Counted from the stretch's first letter, positions 1 through 6,809 are shown. The stretch is 11,505 bases of DNA from Spirochaetales bacterium (GCA_016930895.1 JAFGFV010000262.1:1-11505), one strand, 5' to 3'. Numbers and translations: made by a program. Notes: generated by a model from the sequence alone, not told the origin.

Positions 1-2
1 AC

Positions 3-1259
3 GGGTTGGCGAGCCTCCTGATCTCCGCCGCGGTCATCGCCTTCCCGCTCCCGGCGGTCCTCCAGCTGTTCGATCCGGGCACCTGGGGGCCGGCCTACTG
101 GCAACAGCTCCTGCGGACGGCTCCGGTCCCCCTGGCGGCAACCATGGTGGCAGCCTACCTGCTGGGCCTGATCCGGGACTCTCAGGCCGCCGAGCTGTCC
201 AGGGCGCGGGAGCGCCTGCGGCAGTTCGCCCGGGACAAGGGCAACCTTACCCGGCGCGTGCGCCTGCTGGAGGCAGTCGGAGGAGAGCTGGAACGCCGGG
301 TCTCCGGCCAGCAGGACTCGACCACGGCCCTGTACTCGGAGCTGCAGAAGCTGTATTCCCTGAACCTGCAGAAGGCCCTCGAAACGGTGCTGGACACGGT
401 GGGCCGCTTCTCGGGCTCTTCCAGCTCCTCCATCTGGGCCCTCGAGGACAGCGGGCGCACCCTTCGCCTGGCCGCCGCCCGGGGTCTGGACACCGCAACG
501 GCCGCCGTGGCCATTCCGGTGGAGGGCAGCATCGAAGGCTGGGTGGTGCGCAACAACCTGCCCTTCAGCGTCCGGATGCTCATGCAGTACGAAAACCTGC
601 ACAAGCTGGACACGGGCCGGAACATCATGACCTTCCCGGTGGCCGCGGGACGCAAGGTCTGGGGCGTGCTCAACATCGAGGCCATGCCCTTTCTCAACTA
701 CAACCTGCACACCGAGAAGCTGCTCCAGCTGATTCTCGCCCTCTGCGCTCCGGCCCTCGAGCGGGCCCTCGAGTACGAGGCCGTGGTCCGGCAGGCCGAG
801 GCCAACCCCGTCACGGGGCTTCCCTCGTTCACCGAGCTGTTCTCGCTTCTGGAGGCCGGGCTCCAGCGGGCCCGATCGGAGGGCGGCACCCTGAGCGTGA
901 TCCTGCTGGAGGTTGCCAACTTCGAGCACCTGAGCCGCGGGTTGGACGAACGCAGCGTGACCGGCCTGCTGCGGCCCATCGCGGATCAGCTCGCCGAGCT
1001 GTCCGGAAGGCGAGGCAGCGTGTTCCACTACAAGCAGGCCAGCCAGCTCGCCCTGCTGGTCCCGGACCTGGACTACGACGGCGCCTCCTTACTGAGCCTC
1101 GAGATCCTGGGGATGATCAGCGAACGGGACTGGGTGCTGCAGGAGCAGCCGGTGCAGCTGGAGGTCATCCTCGGCTACGCCTCGCTCACCGACAAGGAGC
1201 CGGACGCCGAGTCCCTGCTGCAGGTCGCCGAAAACATCCTGGAGATGCAGAAGCTGTGA
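3..1259 (+). CDS. pelD: PelD-like c-di-GMP receptor / Pel polysaccharide regulator, 5' truncated by window edge
   Basis: This is the inner-membrane protein that, in the Pel system, senses c-di-GMP and activates polymerisation by PelF. The frame is open to the left edge. Two hydrophobic segments are visible (about residues 1-21 and 36-56, counting from the TTG at position 6). Pseudomonas PelD has four and about 455 residues, so the first pair is probably cut off and the TTG at 6 is not a convincing start. Next come a charged coiled-coil-like stretch (about 58-115), a GAF domain (about 120-250) and a degenerate GGDEF domain (about 265-417). The GGDEF signature reads Q344-A-S-Q-L348, so no cyclase activity is expected. 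Five residues upstream, where the I-site R-x-x-D should be, the sequence is R335-R-G-S338, without the aspartate. R374 may correspond to the second I-site arginine. The identification rests mainly on domain order and on pelE, pelF and pelG following directly. The stop overlaps the pelE start by 4 bases (GTGA). Confidence 0.9.
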   Translation, partial: GLASLLISAAVIAFPLPAVLQLFDPGTWGPAYWQQLLRTAPVPLAATMVAAYLLGLIRDSQAAELSRARERLRQFARDKGNLTRRVRLLEAVGGELERRVSGQQDSTTALYSELQKLYSLNLQKALETVLDTVGRFSGSSSSSIWALEDSGRTLRLAAARGLDTATAAVAIPVEGSIEGWVVRNNLPFSVRMLMQYENLHKLDTGRNIMTFPVAAGRKVWGVLNIEAMPFLNYNLHTEKLLQLILALCAPALERALEYEAVVRQAEANPVTGLPSFTELFSLLEAGLQRARSEGGTLSVILLEVANFEHLSRGLDERSVTGLLRPIADQLAELSGRRGSVFHYKQASQLALLVPDLDYDGASLLSLEILGMISERDWVLQEQPVQLEVILGYASLTDKEPDAESLLQVAENILEMQKL

Positions 1260-2005
1260 GGCTGGGTTTCGACTATTTCCGCCAGGCCGAGGACCGCTAC
1301 GTGCCTGTCACCGCCCGGGGGGCTCTGAAGGGACTGGAGCATGGGATCCTGCCCCCGGAGGCCTTCCTCTTCCTGTCCACCTCCGTGCGGCCGGTGGATG
1401 AGGAGCCGGTTTCGCTCACGGAGATCGACCGCATCCTGGCCCGGGAGGACCTGGATCTGGAGACCAACCTGCTGCTCATGCGGGTGCTCCGCCGGCTGCT
1501 CGCAAGCCCGGATGCCGAGGTCGCCCTGTTTGCCGCGGAAAGCATCAACCGCATCGAGGGCCGCTACATCAACCGCATCGAGGGGCTCAAGAGGCAGGCG
1601 GCCCCGCGCGGGGATCGGGAGAGCGGGGACCCGCAGGCCCTTGGAAGGCTGGCCCGGGCCTACTACGAGCTGGCCCAGATCTACCCGGCGGCCATCCGCA
1701 GCTTCTACCTTCGGGAGGCCTTCGCCTGCATCAAGCGACTCAAGGCCCTGAAGGCCCTCCGGCGCGCCGACGTGTGGCTGCTGGTCCGGGTCCTGCTGGA
1801 CCTGCGGCTGCCGGGGCAGGCCCTGGGAGTGCTCGGGCAGCTCGAGGCGGACCGGGACCCGCAGTTCCTGCTCCTGCAGGCCGAGGTCGAGTTCCAGCGC
1901 CGCAACCTGCCGCGGGTCCGCGAGCTCTGCCTCCAGCTCGCCGCGCAGGAGCACCGACTGGACGACAAGACGCGGCGGGTCCTGGACCTCTGGAAGGAAG
2001 GGTAG
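1256..2005 (+). CDS. pelE: PelE-like TPR/helical-repeat protein of the Pel system
   Basis: PelE is the TPR protein that works with PelD and PelF at the inner membrane. The product has 249 residues. The N-terminal half is an all-helical region, including an R-I-E-G repeat near residues 97-109. The C-terminal half (about 124-249) has TPR-like helical pairs rich in Ala, Leu, Arg and Tyr, including a long aromatic helix around L-A-R-A-Y-Y-E-L-A-Q. I see no signal peptide and no membrane segment, whereas Pseudomonas PelE (about 330 residues) has N-terminal membrane helices, so this version is shorter and looks soluble. The start is a GTG at 1256 inside the pelD stop (GTGA overlap), which implies translational coupling. 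Sequence similarity alone would be weak. The assignment relies on its position between pelD and a clear pelF. Confidence 0.75.
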   Translation: MRLGFDYFRQAEDRYVPVTARGALKGLEHGILPPEAFLFLSTSVRPVDEEPVSLTEIDRILAREDLDLETNLLLMRVLRRLLASPDAEVALFAAESINRIEGRYINRIEGLKRQAAPRGDRESGDPQALGRLARAYYELAQIYPAAIRSFYLREAFACIKRLKALKALRRADVWLLVRVLLDLRLPGQALGVLGQLEADRDPQFLLLQAEVEFQRRNLPRVRELCLQLAAQEHRLDDKTRRVLDLWKEG

Positions 2006-2006
2006 G

Positions 2007-3428
2007 ATGGGCGCACCGGTGCGGGTGTGCCTGGTCGTGGAGGGATCCTACCCGTACGTCACGGGGGGCGTCTCGGCCTGGGTGCATCAGCTGATCGGCT
2101 ACCTGGCGGAGGTGGAGTTCCTCCTGTACACCATTTCCCCCCAGGCGGACCAGCCGCTGCGCTACGAGCTGCCCTCCAACGTGGTGGGCCACGTGGACCT
2201 GGACCTCTCCCGCTCCAGCGAAGGAGACGGCCCCTCTCGGACCCGCAGGCCGCAGGACTTCGCCGCCCTGTTCGAGGCCGCTCGGGAGGCCCACGGGCCG
2301 CTTCTGGCCGGCTCCGCCCCGGCGGTGGAGAAGATCGTGCGGGGGATCCCCCACGGTTACCTGATGTCCGCGGACGCGGTAGCCAGCCAGGCAGGGTGGG
2401 AGATGCTCGCGGAGCACAACCAGCGAAAAAACCCGGCCTACCCCTTCGCGGACTACTTCTGGGCCTGGAAATCCGCTCACGACATGATGCTCACCGTGCT
2501 CAGCCGCCCGCTGCCGGAGGCGGACCTGTATCACGCGGTTTCCACCGGCTACGCCGGCCTGGCGGCTCTGAGCGCCAAGATCCGCCGCGGCAGGCCGTAC
2601 CTGCTCACCGAGCACGGCCTCTACCACAAAGAGCGGGAGATGGAGATCCGCAAGACGCCGTTCATCCGGGGCTACCAGCGGGACATGTGGATCGGGATCT
2701 ACAACAACCTGAGCCGCCTGTCCTACCGCTACGCCGACCTGATCGTGGCCCTGTTCGAGCACAACCGGCGCCTGCAGATCGAGCTCGGCGCTCCCAAGGA
2801 GAAGACCCAGGTCATTCCCAACGGCATCGACGCGGACTACTACCGCGCCGTCCAGCGCGAGCGCCGTCCGGGCTACCACGTCGGGCTGGTCGGAAGGGTG
2901 GTGCCGATCAAGGACATCAAGACCTTCATCTCCATGGCCAAGCTGCTCTCCGAGTCGATCCCCGAGGCGCGCTTCTACTGCATCGGACCCACGGACGAGG
3001 ACCCGGCCTACTTCGCGGACTGTGAGACCCTGGTCCGTTCCTTGAGGCTCGCGGAGCGCTTCGAGTTCACCGGCCGCAAGGACGTGCGGGAGTACTACCG
3101 TTTCCTCGACGTGCTCCTGCTCACCAGCGTGCGGGAGGCCCAGCCCCTGGTCATCCTGGAAGCCCACTGCGCCGGGGTGCCGGTGGTGTCCACGCGGGTC
3201 GGGAACGTCGCCGAGCTCCTGGACTTCGACGAACGCCTGCTCGCCTCGCCCAAGGACCCCGAGGGGCTGGCCGCGGGGGTCCAGTACCTGCACGATCACC
3301 CCCAGGAGACGGCCGCCCTGTGCGCCCGCAACCGCGAGCGCGTGCTCCAGTTCTACGACCGCAACGCCGTCTTCCAGACCTACGGGGAGCTGTACCAGCG
3401 CTACGCGGGGCGCGGGGGGAACGGGTAG
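2007..3428 (+). CDS. pelF: PelF, GT4-family glycosyltransferase of Pel polysaccharide synthesis
   Basis: This is a cytosolic GT-B fold glycosyltransferase that polymerises the Pel sugar chain from UDP-sugars. The 473-residue product is close to the 507 of Pseudomonas PelF. The N-terminus has the PelF hallmark E-G-S-Y-P-Y-V-T-G-G-V-S (from residue 12). The C-terminal Rossmann domain has the phosphate-binding G-R-V-V-P-I-K-D (R297, K302) and the retaining-GT E-x7-E motif (E377 to E385), followed by H-C-A-G-V-P-V-V and G-N-V-A-E-L-L. All expected catalytic and binding residues appear intact. The start is an ATG one base after the pelE stop, with a good Shine-Dalgarno (GGAAGG, 1995-2000) inside the pelE 3' end. 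It would act with PelD, PelE and PelG. Confidence 0.95.
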   Translation: MGAPVRVCLVVEGSYPYVTGGVSAWVHQLIGYLAEVEFLLYTISPQADQPLRYELPSNVVGHVDLDLSRSSEGDGPSRTRRPQDFAALFEAAREAHGPLLAGSAPAVEKIVRGIPHGYLMSADAVASQAGWEMLAEHNQRKNPAYPFADYFWAWKSAHDMMLTVLSRPLPEADLYHAVSTGYAGLAALSAKIRRGRPYLLTEHGLYHKEREMEIRKTPFIRGYQRDMWIGIYNNLSRLSYRYADLIVALFEHNRRLQIELGAPKEKTQVIPNGIDADYYRAVQRERRPGYHVGLVGRVVPIKDIKTFISMAKLLSESIPEARFYCIGPTDEDPAYFADCETLVRSLRLAERFEFTGRKDVREYYRFLDVLLLTSVREAQPLVILEAHCAGVPVVSTRVGNVAELLDFDERLLASPKDPEGLAAGVQYLHDHPQETAALCARNRERVLQFYDRNAVFQTYGELYQRYAGRGGNG

Positions 3429-4874
3429 ATGGCCGGCATCGGCTTCGAGCTGCAGAGGGTCCTGCGCCGGGGCGGTCTGGGCAGCCTAATCACCGTGGCG
3501 CTCAGCGGGATCATGATCGTGGCCGGCCCCTGGCTGCTGTCCATCGCCGGGATCTTCCTGATCGGCCGCTTCGCCGCCTTTGCCCTGCAGGAGGGGCAGG
3601 GGCTGTTCATGGGGGTCATCATCTACAGCTACGCCTTTTCCCTGGCCCTGTTCGGAGGGTTCCACTACATCTTTACCCGCCGGATCGCCGACCTGGTCTA
3701 CCTGGAGGAGCGGCGCCAGGCGATCCGGACCCTGGCGGCAGCCTGCCTGGCGGTGTTCGCCGTGTCGGCGGCCATCGGGGCGGGGGCCTGCTACGGGATC
3801 TCCACGGCGGGGCTTTCCAGGCCGCTGCTGTTCAAGAGCTTCGCGGTGCTGTTCTTCGCCACGATCAACGTGGTCTGGCTCGCCATGATCTTCATCTCCC
3901 TGCTCAAACGCTACGGGTCGATCTTCCTGATCTTCCTGGTGGGAATGCTCGCGTCGGTGGCGGGCGTGCTGACCCTCGGCCGGAGCCTGGGCCTGGGCGG
4001 GGCCATGCTCGGCTTCGCCGGGGGGCAGCTCGCCACGGTGATCGCCCTGCTGGTCCTCGCCTTCGGGGAATACCGCTCCGGCCGTGGCGCGGGCGGGGGC
4101 GGAGAAACGCGAGTCGAGCCGGGGCCGGAGGACCCCGCGCCGACGGACTGCGGGCCGCCGGGGCTCCGGGGGCTCGTTGCCTACGCCGGCCGCTTCCGTT
4201 TCCTCTTCCTGACCGGGCTCCTGTACAGCCTGGGCATCTGGATCGACAAGTTCGTGTACTGGGCCGCGTTCGGCCAGCGGGTGCCCGGGGGATTCATGCG
4301 CCTGTTCGACAGCTACGATCTGGCCGTGTACTTCGCCAACCTGACCCTGATCCCGGGGCTGGTCTACTTTGTCGTGGTCCTGGAGACCGGTTTCTACACC
4401 CGTCTGGCGGAGTTTCTCCGGGCCCTGCAGCACGGGACGTACCAGGAGATCCAGGGCCGCAAGTACGCCCTGCGGCGCGGTCTGCGCACGGGGCTGCGGG
4501 AGCAGACCCTGTTCCAGGGGGTAGCCTCCGCGGCCTTCCTGATCCTGGCCCCGGCCATCCTCCGGGTCTTCTTTCCCGGGGCCGTGGAGCTTCCGGTGCT
4601 GCGGATCACCCTGCTCGCGGTGTACTTTCAGCTCCTGTTCCTGGTCCTGATGACGGTCCTGTTCTACTTCGAGCAGTACCGGCAGGCGTTCGTAGGCGCC
4701 CTGGTATTCTGCGGGGTCAACCTGGCGGGAGCTCTTGCCACGGTGGTCGTTCCGCAGCTTCCCTTCGGGTCGAGCTACCTGGCCGCTGGAGTCGCGGCCA
4801 GCGCCGTCAGCGCCCTCCACGCCTTCGACTCGGTCCGGCGGGCCGACCGGCTGATCTATTCCCGCTTTCGATAA
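3429..4874 (+). CDS. pelG: PelG, MOP-superfamily (Wzx-like) membrane protein for Pel export
   Basis: PelG is the polytopic inner-membrane protein thought to move the growing Pel chain across the cytoplasmic membrane. The 481-residue product compares with about 456 in Pseudomonas. By eye I count 12 hydrophobic segments, from about residue 15 to about 465. The N-terminus M-A-G-I-G-F-E-L-Q-R-V-L-R-R is typical of PelG. A Gly/Pro/Glu-rich hydrophilic loop of about 40 residues (about 215-255) between segments 6 and 7 looks like a lineage-specific insertion and may account for the extra length. Internal motifs such as I-W-I-D-K-F-V-Y-W and the aromatic F-Y-F-E-Q-Y-R fit the family. The ATG directly follows the pelF stop, and a G-rich ribosome-binding site lies in the end of pelF. 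It is the last gene of the visible pel unit. Confidence 0.93.
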   Translation: MAGIGFELQRVLRRGGLGSLITVALSGIMIVAGPWLLSIAGIFLIGRFAAFALQEGQGLFMGVIIYSYAFSLALFGGFHYIFTRRIADLVYLEERRQAIRTLAAACLAVFAVSAAIGAGACYGISTAGLSRPLLFKSFAVLFFATINVVWLAMIFISLLKRYGSIFLIFLVGMLASVAGVLTLGRSLGLGGAMLGFAGGQLATVIALLVLAFGEYRSGRGAGGGGETRVEPGPEDPAPTDCGPPGLRGLVAYAGRFRFLFLTGLLYSLGIWIDKFVYWAAFGQRVPGGFMRLFDSYDLAVYFANLTLIPGLVYFVVVLETGFYTRLAEFLRALQHGTYQEIQGRKYALRRGLRTGLREQTLFQGVASAAFLILAPAILRVFFPGAVELPVLRITLLAVYFQLLFLVLMTVLFYFEQYRQAFVGALVFCGVNLAGALATVVVPQLPFGSSYLAAGVAASAVSALHAFDSVRRADRLIYSRFR

Positions 4875-4880
4875 TCCGCG

Positions 4881-4890
4881 CCCGCGCGGG
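4881..4890. repeat. 10-bp perfect palindrome just after pelG
   Basis: The sequence cccgcgcggg is its own reverse complement and begins 6 bases after the pelG stop. It could contribute to an RNA hairpin, but there is no loop-sized centre and no following T tract. It is not a convincing intrinsic terminator. The sigma gene 84 bases downstream may therefore be reached by read-through from pel. I see no strong promoter in the gap 4875-4958. Confidence 0.35.
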
Positions 4891-4958
4891 TGACGGCCTG
4901 TACCACAACCATACTTTTGTCCAGGTTCACCCCGACCGAGACTCCGGTACGTTAAGGT

Positions 4959-5843
4959 ATGGAAAGTTGCTCGGGAGACATGATTTGCCGTCGCGGAAAC
5001 TCCCCGCCGAGCGCCCAGGACAATATCCTGCAGCTGTACCTGGACGAGATCGGCCGCTACCCGCTGTTGAATCACGAGGAACAACGGCGCTTAGCCGAGA
5101 AGGCATGCGCAGGGGACCTTCACGCGCGGCACGCCCTGGTCAGAGCCAACCTGCGCTTCGTGGTGAGCATGGCCAGGCGTTACCGCCACAGCGGCGTCCC
5201 GCTCATCGATCTGATCAGCGAAGGCAACCTGGGCCTGCTCAAGGCCGCGGAGTATTTCGACCCCGAGAGGGGGTACCACTTTGTCTCGTACGCCGGCTGG
5301 TGGGTCCGCCAGGCGATCCTGAGGGCGATCTCGGAGCGTTCCCGGCTGATCCGGCTGCCCTGGAACCGGGCCGGGGAGCTGCTCAACCTCGAACGCGAGC
5401 GCCAGGAGCTCGAGCTCGAGCGCTCGGGCCCGGCTCCGCTCGCAGACGTGGCCAAGCGACTGAACCAGGACGCGTCCCACCTGTTGTACCTGCTCAACTG
5501 CGCCCGCCCGCCCCTCTCCCTCGACTATCCCGCCCAGGAGGGCCTCGACGCCCAGCCGCTCAGTGAGCTGGTCCCGGACCGGGCAGGAGCCTGCCCCGCG
5601 GATGTGGCCGTCGCCTCCTCCCTCCGGGACAACGTGCGGGAGTTGCTGGGGGCCTTGAGCCAGAAGGAGGCCGAGATCCTTCGGCACCGCTTCGGCCTGG
5701 ACGGCCGCCGGTGCCTCTCCCTCCAGGAGCTCGGCCGCATGTACTGCCTGTCGAAGGAACGAATCCGGCAGATCGAGAAGCAGGCCCTGCACAAGCTGCG
5801 CAACCCCTCACACCGGCGCCGCCTGGAAGCCTACATCGCCTGA
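4959..5843 (+). CDS. Sigma-70 family RNA polymerase sigma factor (group 2, RpoD/RpoS-like)
   Basis: This is an RNA polymerase specificity factor. The 294-residue product has region 1.2 (about 20-55), region 2 (about 60-133), a region-3-like segment (about 134-230) and region 4 (about 225-285). Region 2.2 reads D-L-I-S-E-G-N-L-G-L-L-K-A (84-96), the core-polymerase contact. Regions 2.3-2.4 read Y-A-G-W-W-V-R-Q-A-I-L-R-A-I (111-124), including W114, W115 and Q118 used in -10 melting and recognition. Region 4.2 is a clear helix-turn-helix (about 253-281) ending in R-I-R-Q-I-E-K-Q-A-L-H-K-L-R. Region 1.1 is absent, as in group 2 (RpoS-like or SigB/C-type) factors, so it is more likely an alternative factor than the primary one. 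The start is uncertain: the ATG at 4959 has only AAGG one base away, and the in-frame ATG at 4980 has GGGAG two bases away. The choice does not affect any domain. Confidence 0.9.
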   Translation: MESCSGDMICRRGNSPPSAQDNILQLYLDEIGRYPLLNHEEQRRLAEKACAGDLHARHALVRANLRFVVSMARRYRHSGVPLIDLISEGNLGLLKAAEYFDPERGYHFVSYAGWWVRQAILRAISERSRLIRLPWNRAGELLNLERERQELELERSGPAPLADVAKRLNQDASHLLYLLNCARPPLSLDYPAQEGLDAQPLSELVPDRAGACPADVAVASSLRDNVRELLGALSQKEAEILRHRFGLDGRRCLSLQELGRMYCLSKERIRQIEKQALHKLRNPSHRRRLEAYIA

Positions 5844-5875
5844 AGCCCCGCGCGGCGGCCGCCATGGGGCCGTCC

Positions 5876-5912
5876 AAAAAAAGTTGATAAAGCCCCGGGC
5901 CGGGGCTATGTT
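5876..5912 (+). promoter_or_regulatory. Predicted sigma-70 promoter with A-tract for the comFB-like gene
   Basis: The -35 box is TTGATA (5884-5889, 5 of 6 matches to TTGACA). The spacer is 17 bp, and the -10 box is TATGTT (5907-5912, 4 of 6). A run of seven A residues (5876-5882) lies just upstream and resembles an UP element. Transcription would begin near 5919, giving a leader of about 26 bases before the ATG at 5946. This gene can therefore probably be transcribed separately from the sigma gene. The call is by motif only. Confidence 0.55.
5891..5907. promoter_or_regulatory. 17-bp palindrome filling the promoter spacer (operator or terminator)
   Basis: The sequence agccccgg-g-ccggggct is perfectly symmetrical around one central base. 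It begins one base into the spacer and ends on the first base of the -10 box. As DNA it could be a repressor or activator site positioned to control the promoter. As RNA it could form a 7-bp G+C-rich hairpin followed by atgttt, a weak intrinsic terminator for the sigma gene that ends 47 bases upstream. The two roles are not exclusive. Confidence 0.5.
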
Positions 5913-5935
5913 TCTAAGTGAAGATATCCCAAAAC

Positions 5936-5940
5936 GGTGA
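5936..5940 (+). promoter_or_regulatory. Ribosome-binding site deciding the comFB-like start
   Basis: GGTGA lies 5 bases before the ATG at 5946, a suitable Shine-Dalgarno position. The alternative GTG start at 5937 overlaps this element and has no site of its own, so the ATG is preferred. Confidence 0.5.
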
Positions 5941-5945
5941 ATCCG

Positions 5946-6656
5946 ATGAAGTTGAAGAACTACCAGGAGGACCTGGTCCTGTACGTGGCCGATCTGGTCC
6001 TCCAAGATCAGCCGGACATAGACAGGAGCGAGTCCTTTCTCCACGACGTGGCCGCCTATACCCTGAACCGCCTGCCGCCGCGCTACATTCAGAGCGAGCG
6101 GGGCTTTACCCGCCTGGCCGTGGACCACTGGATCGACGGGAACGACGGCGAGGGTCTGGCCAGCTTGGTGGAGGTGCTGCTCCTGGTGCACAAGGCCATT
6201 GAAACGATCCGCACCCGCCGCCGCAACGGCCAGGGGGGCCAGACGAGGAGCGGGGCAAAGGAAGACGAGGGACCCCCGGATGCCCTCGGCTACTGGCACA
6301 ACCTGCCGTACCTGATCGGCAGGGTCGTGGACGCGGACACCCGGCAGCCGCTGCCCGAGGTCTCGGTGAGCGTGCTGCTGGACGGAGAGCCCGCCGAGGG
6401 GGCGGAGGGTAGCTGGCAGAACCCCTACCGCACGAGCCAGGCCACCAAGGGCTTCTTCAGCTTTCTGCCCAGACCGGACCATTCCCGCGCCAAGACCAAG
6501 GACTTCGCGCTGCGTATCGTGCTCGAACACCCCGAGTACGAGCCGGTCGCCCTGGAGCGGACCCTGCAGACCCAAGGGGAGTACACCCGCCAGCAGGTGA
6601 TCCTGAGCGACAAGATCCTGAACCTCGAAACCATCGCACTCAAGAAGCGGGGATAG
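5946..6656 (+). CDS. ComFB-domain protein fused to a carboxypeptidase-regulatory-like beta-sandwich domain
   Basis: The 236-residue product begins with M-K-L-K-N-Y-Q-E-D. Residues about 1-93 match the ComFB (late competence) family pattern: N-Y-x-E-D-L-V near the start, then D-V-A-A-Y-T-L-N-R-L-P-P-R-Y (34-47) and S-E-R-G (50-53). A charged linker (about 94-113) leads to a second domain (about 120-236). Its start, G-R-V-V-D-A-D-T-R-Q-P-L-P-E-V (125-139), is the classic opening of a carboxypeptidase-regulatory or transthyretin-like fold. There is no signal peptide or membrane segment, so the protein should be cytoplasmic, which is unusual for that fold. The cysteines associated with metal binding in Bacillus ComFB are absent. 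Some ComFB proteins from cyanobacteria are reported as c-di-GMP receptors. A signalling role here, perhaps tied to the nearby pel genes, is inference. A role in DNA uptake has no support in the window. Confidence 0.8.
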   Translation: MKLKNYQEDLVLYVADLVLQDQPDIDRSESFLHDVAAYTLNRLPPRYIQSERGFTRLAVDHWIDGNDGEGLASLVEVLLLVHKAIETIRTRRRNGQGGQTRSGAKEDEGPPDALGYWHNLPYLIGRVVDADTRQPLPEVSVSVLLDGEPAEGAEGSWQNPYRTSQATKGFFSFLPRPDHSRAKTKDFALRIVLEHPEYEPVALERTLQTQGEYTRQQVILSDKILNLETIALKKRG

Positions 6657-6683
6657 ACCCCAACCGCGCCCATAGCCCGCCCC

Positions 6684-6709
6684 CGCGGCAGCGGCCCGCG
6701 GCAGCGGCC
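6684..6709. repeat. Two tandem copies of a 13-bp G+C-rich unit, with an adjacent palindrome
   Basis: The unit cgcggcagcggcc occurs twice head to tail (6684-6696 and 6697-6709). It is followed by the 10-bp palindrome gccgcgcggc at 6711-6720. GCGGC at 6698-6702 can pair with GCCGC at 6711-6715, so the RNA could fold into a hairpin after the comFB-like gene. There is no T tract. It may be a Rho-type or structural 3' end, or simply replication slippage. Confidence 0.5.
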
Positions 6710-6727
6710 CGCCGCGCGGCGCTCTCC

Positions 6728-6756
6728 TCGACACCCTGCGCTCCTGCTGCTATGAT
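6728..6756 (+). promoter_or_regulatory. Strong predicted extended -10 sigma-70 promoter for the GltS-like gene
   Basis: The -35 box is TCGACA (6728-6733, 5 of 6) and the spacer is exactly 17 bp. The -10 box is TATGAT (6751-6756, 5 of 6) and is preceded by an extended TGC (6748-6750). Transcription should begin near 6763, leaving a leader of about 47 bases. This also rules out a TTG at 6759 as the start codon, because it lies upstream of the predicted transcript start. Confidence 0.7.
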
Positions 6757-6794
6757 TCTTGCGTCTCACAAGGATCCGGCGGCCGGGATATCCC

Positions 6795-6806
6795 GGAGGG
6801 AGGAAG
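6795..6806 (+). promoter_or_regulatory. Ribosome-binding site deciding the GltS-like start
   Basis: The purine-rich GGAGGGAGGAAG ends 3 bases before the ATG at 6810. Its GGAGG and GAGG cores sit at usual spacing. It selects this ATG over the longer in-frame TTG at 6759. Confidence 0.75.
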
Positions 6807-6809
6807 CGC

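Noticed and set aside
1740..3299. A 519-codon minus-strand open frame opposite pelE and pelF
   Set aside because: Its composition is typical of an antisense shadow, no ribosome-binding site is evident, and the + strand genes have intact motifs.
4881..4890. Intrinsic terminator for the pel operon
   Set aside because: The palindrome has no loop and no T tract follows, so there is no support beyond symmetry.
4926..4953. A promoter for the sigma gene (TTCACC, 16 bp, TACGTT)
   Set aside because: Both boxes match poorly, and in G+C-rich DNA such partial matches are frequent. I could not support it as a feature.
3320..5566. A 748-codon open frame on the + strand spanning the pelF end, all of pelG and the sigma gene start
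   Set aside because: Its translation is dominated by Arg, Pro and Gly with no domain or hydrophobic pattern, as expected for an out-of-frame reading of G+C-rich DNA. The other frame gives clear PelG and sigma factor.
5946..6656. A DNA-uptake (competence) role for the ComFB-like gene
   Set aside because: No competence genes (comEC, comF, pilus genes) are in the window. The family name comes from Bacillus operon position, not from a proven uptake function.
6684..6720. A CRISPR-like or mobile-element repeat
   Set aside because: There are only two 13-bp tandem copies with no spacers, no terminal inverted repeats and no transposase. Slippage or a hairpin is enough to explain it.
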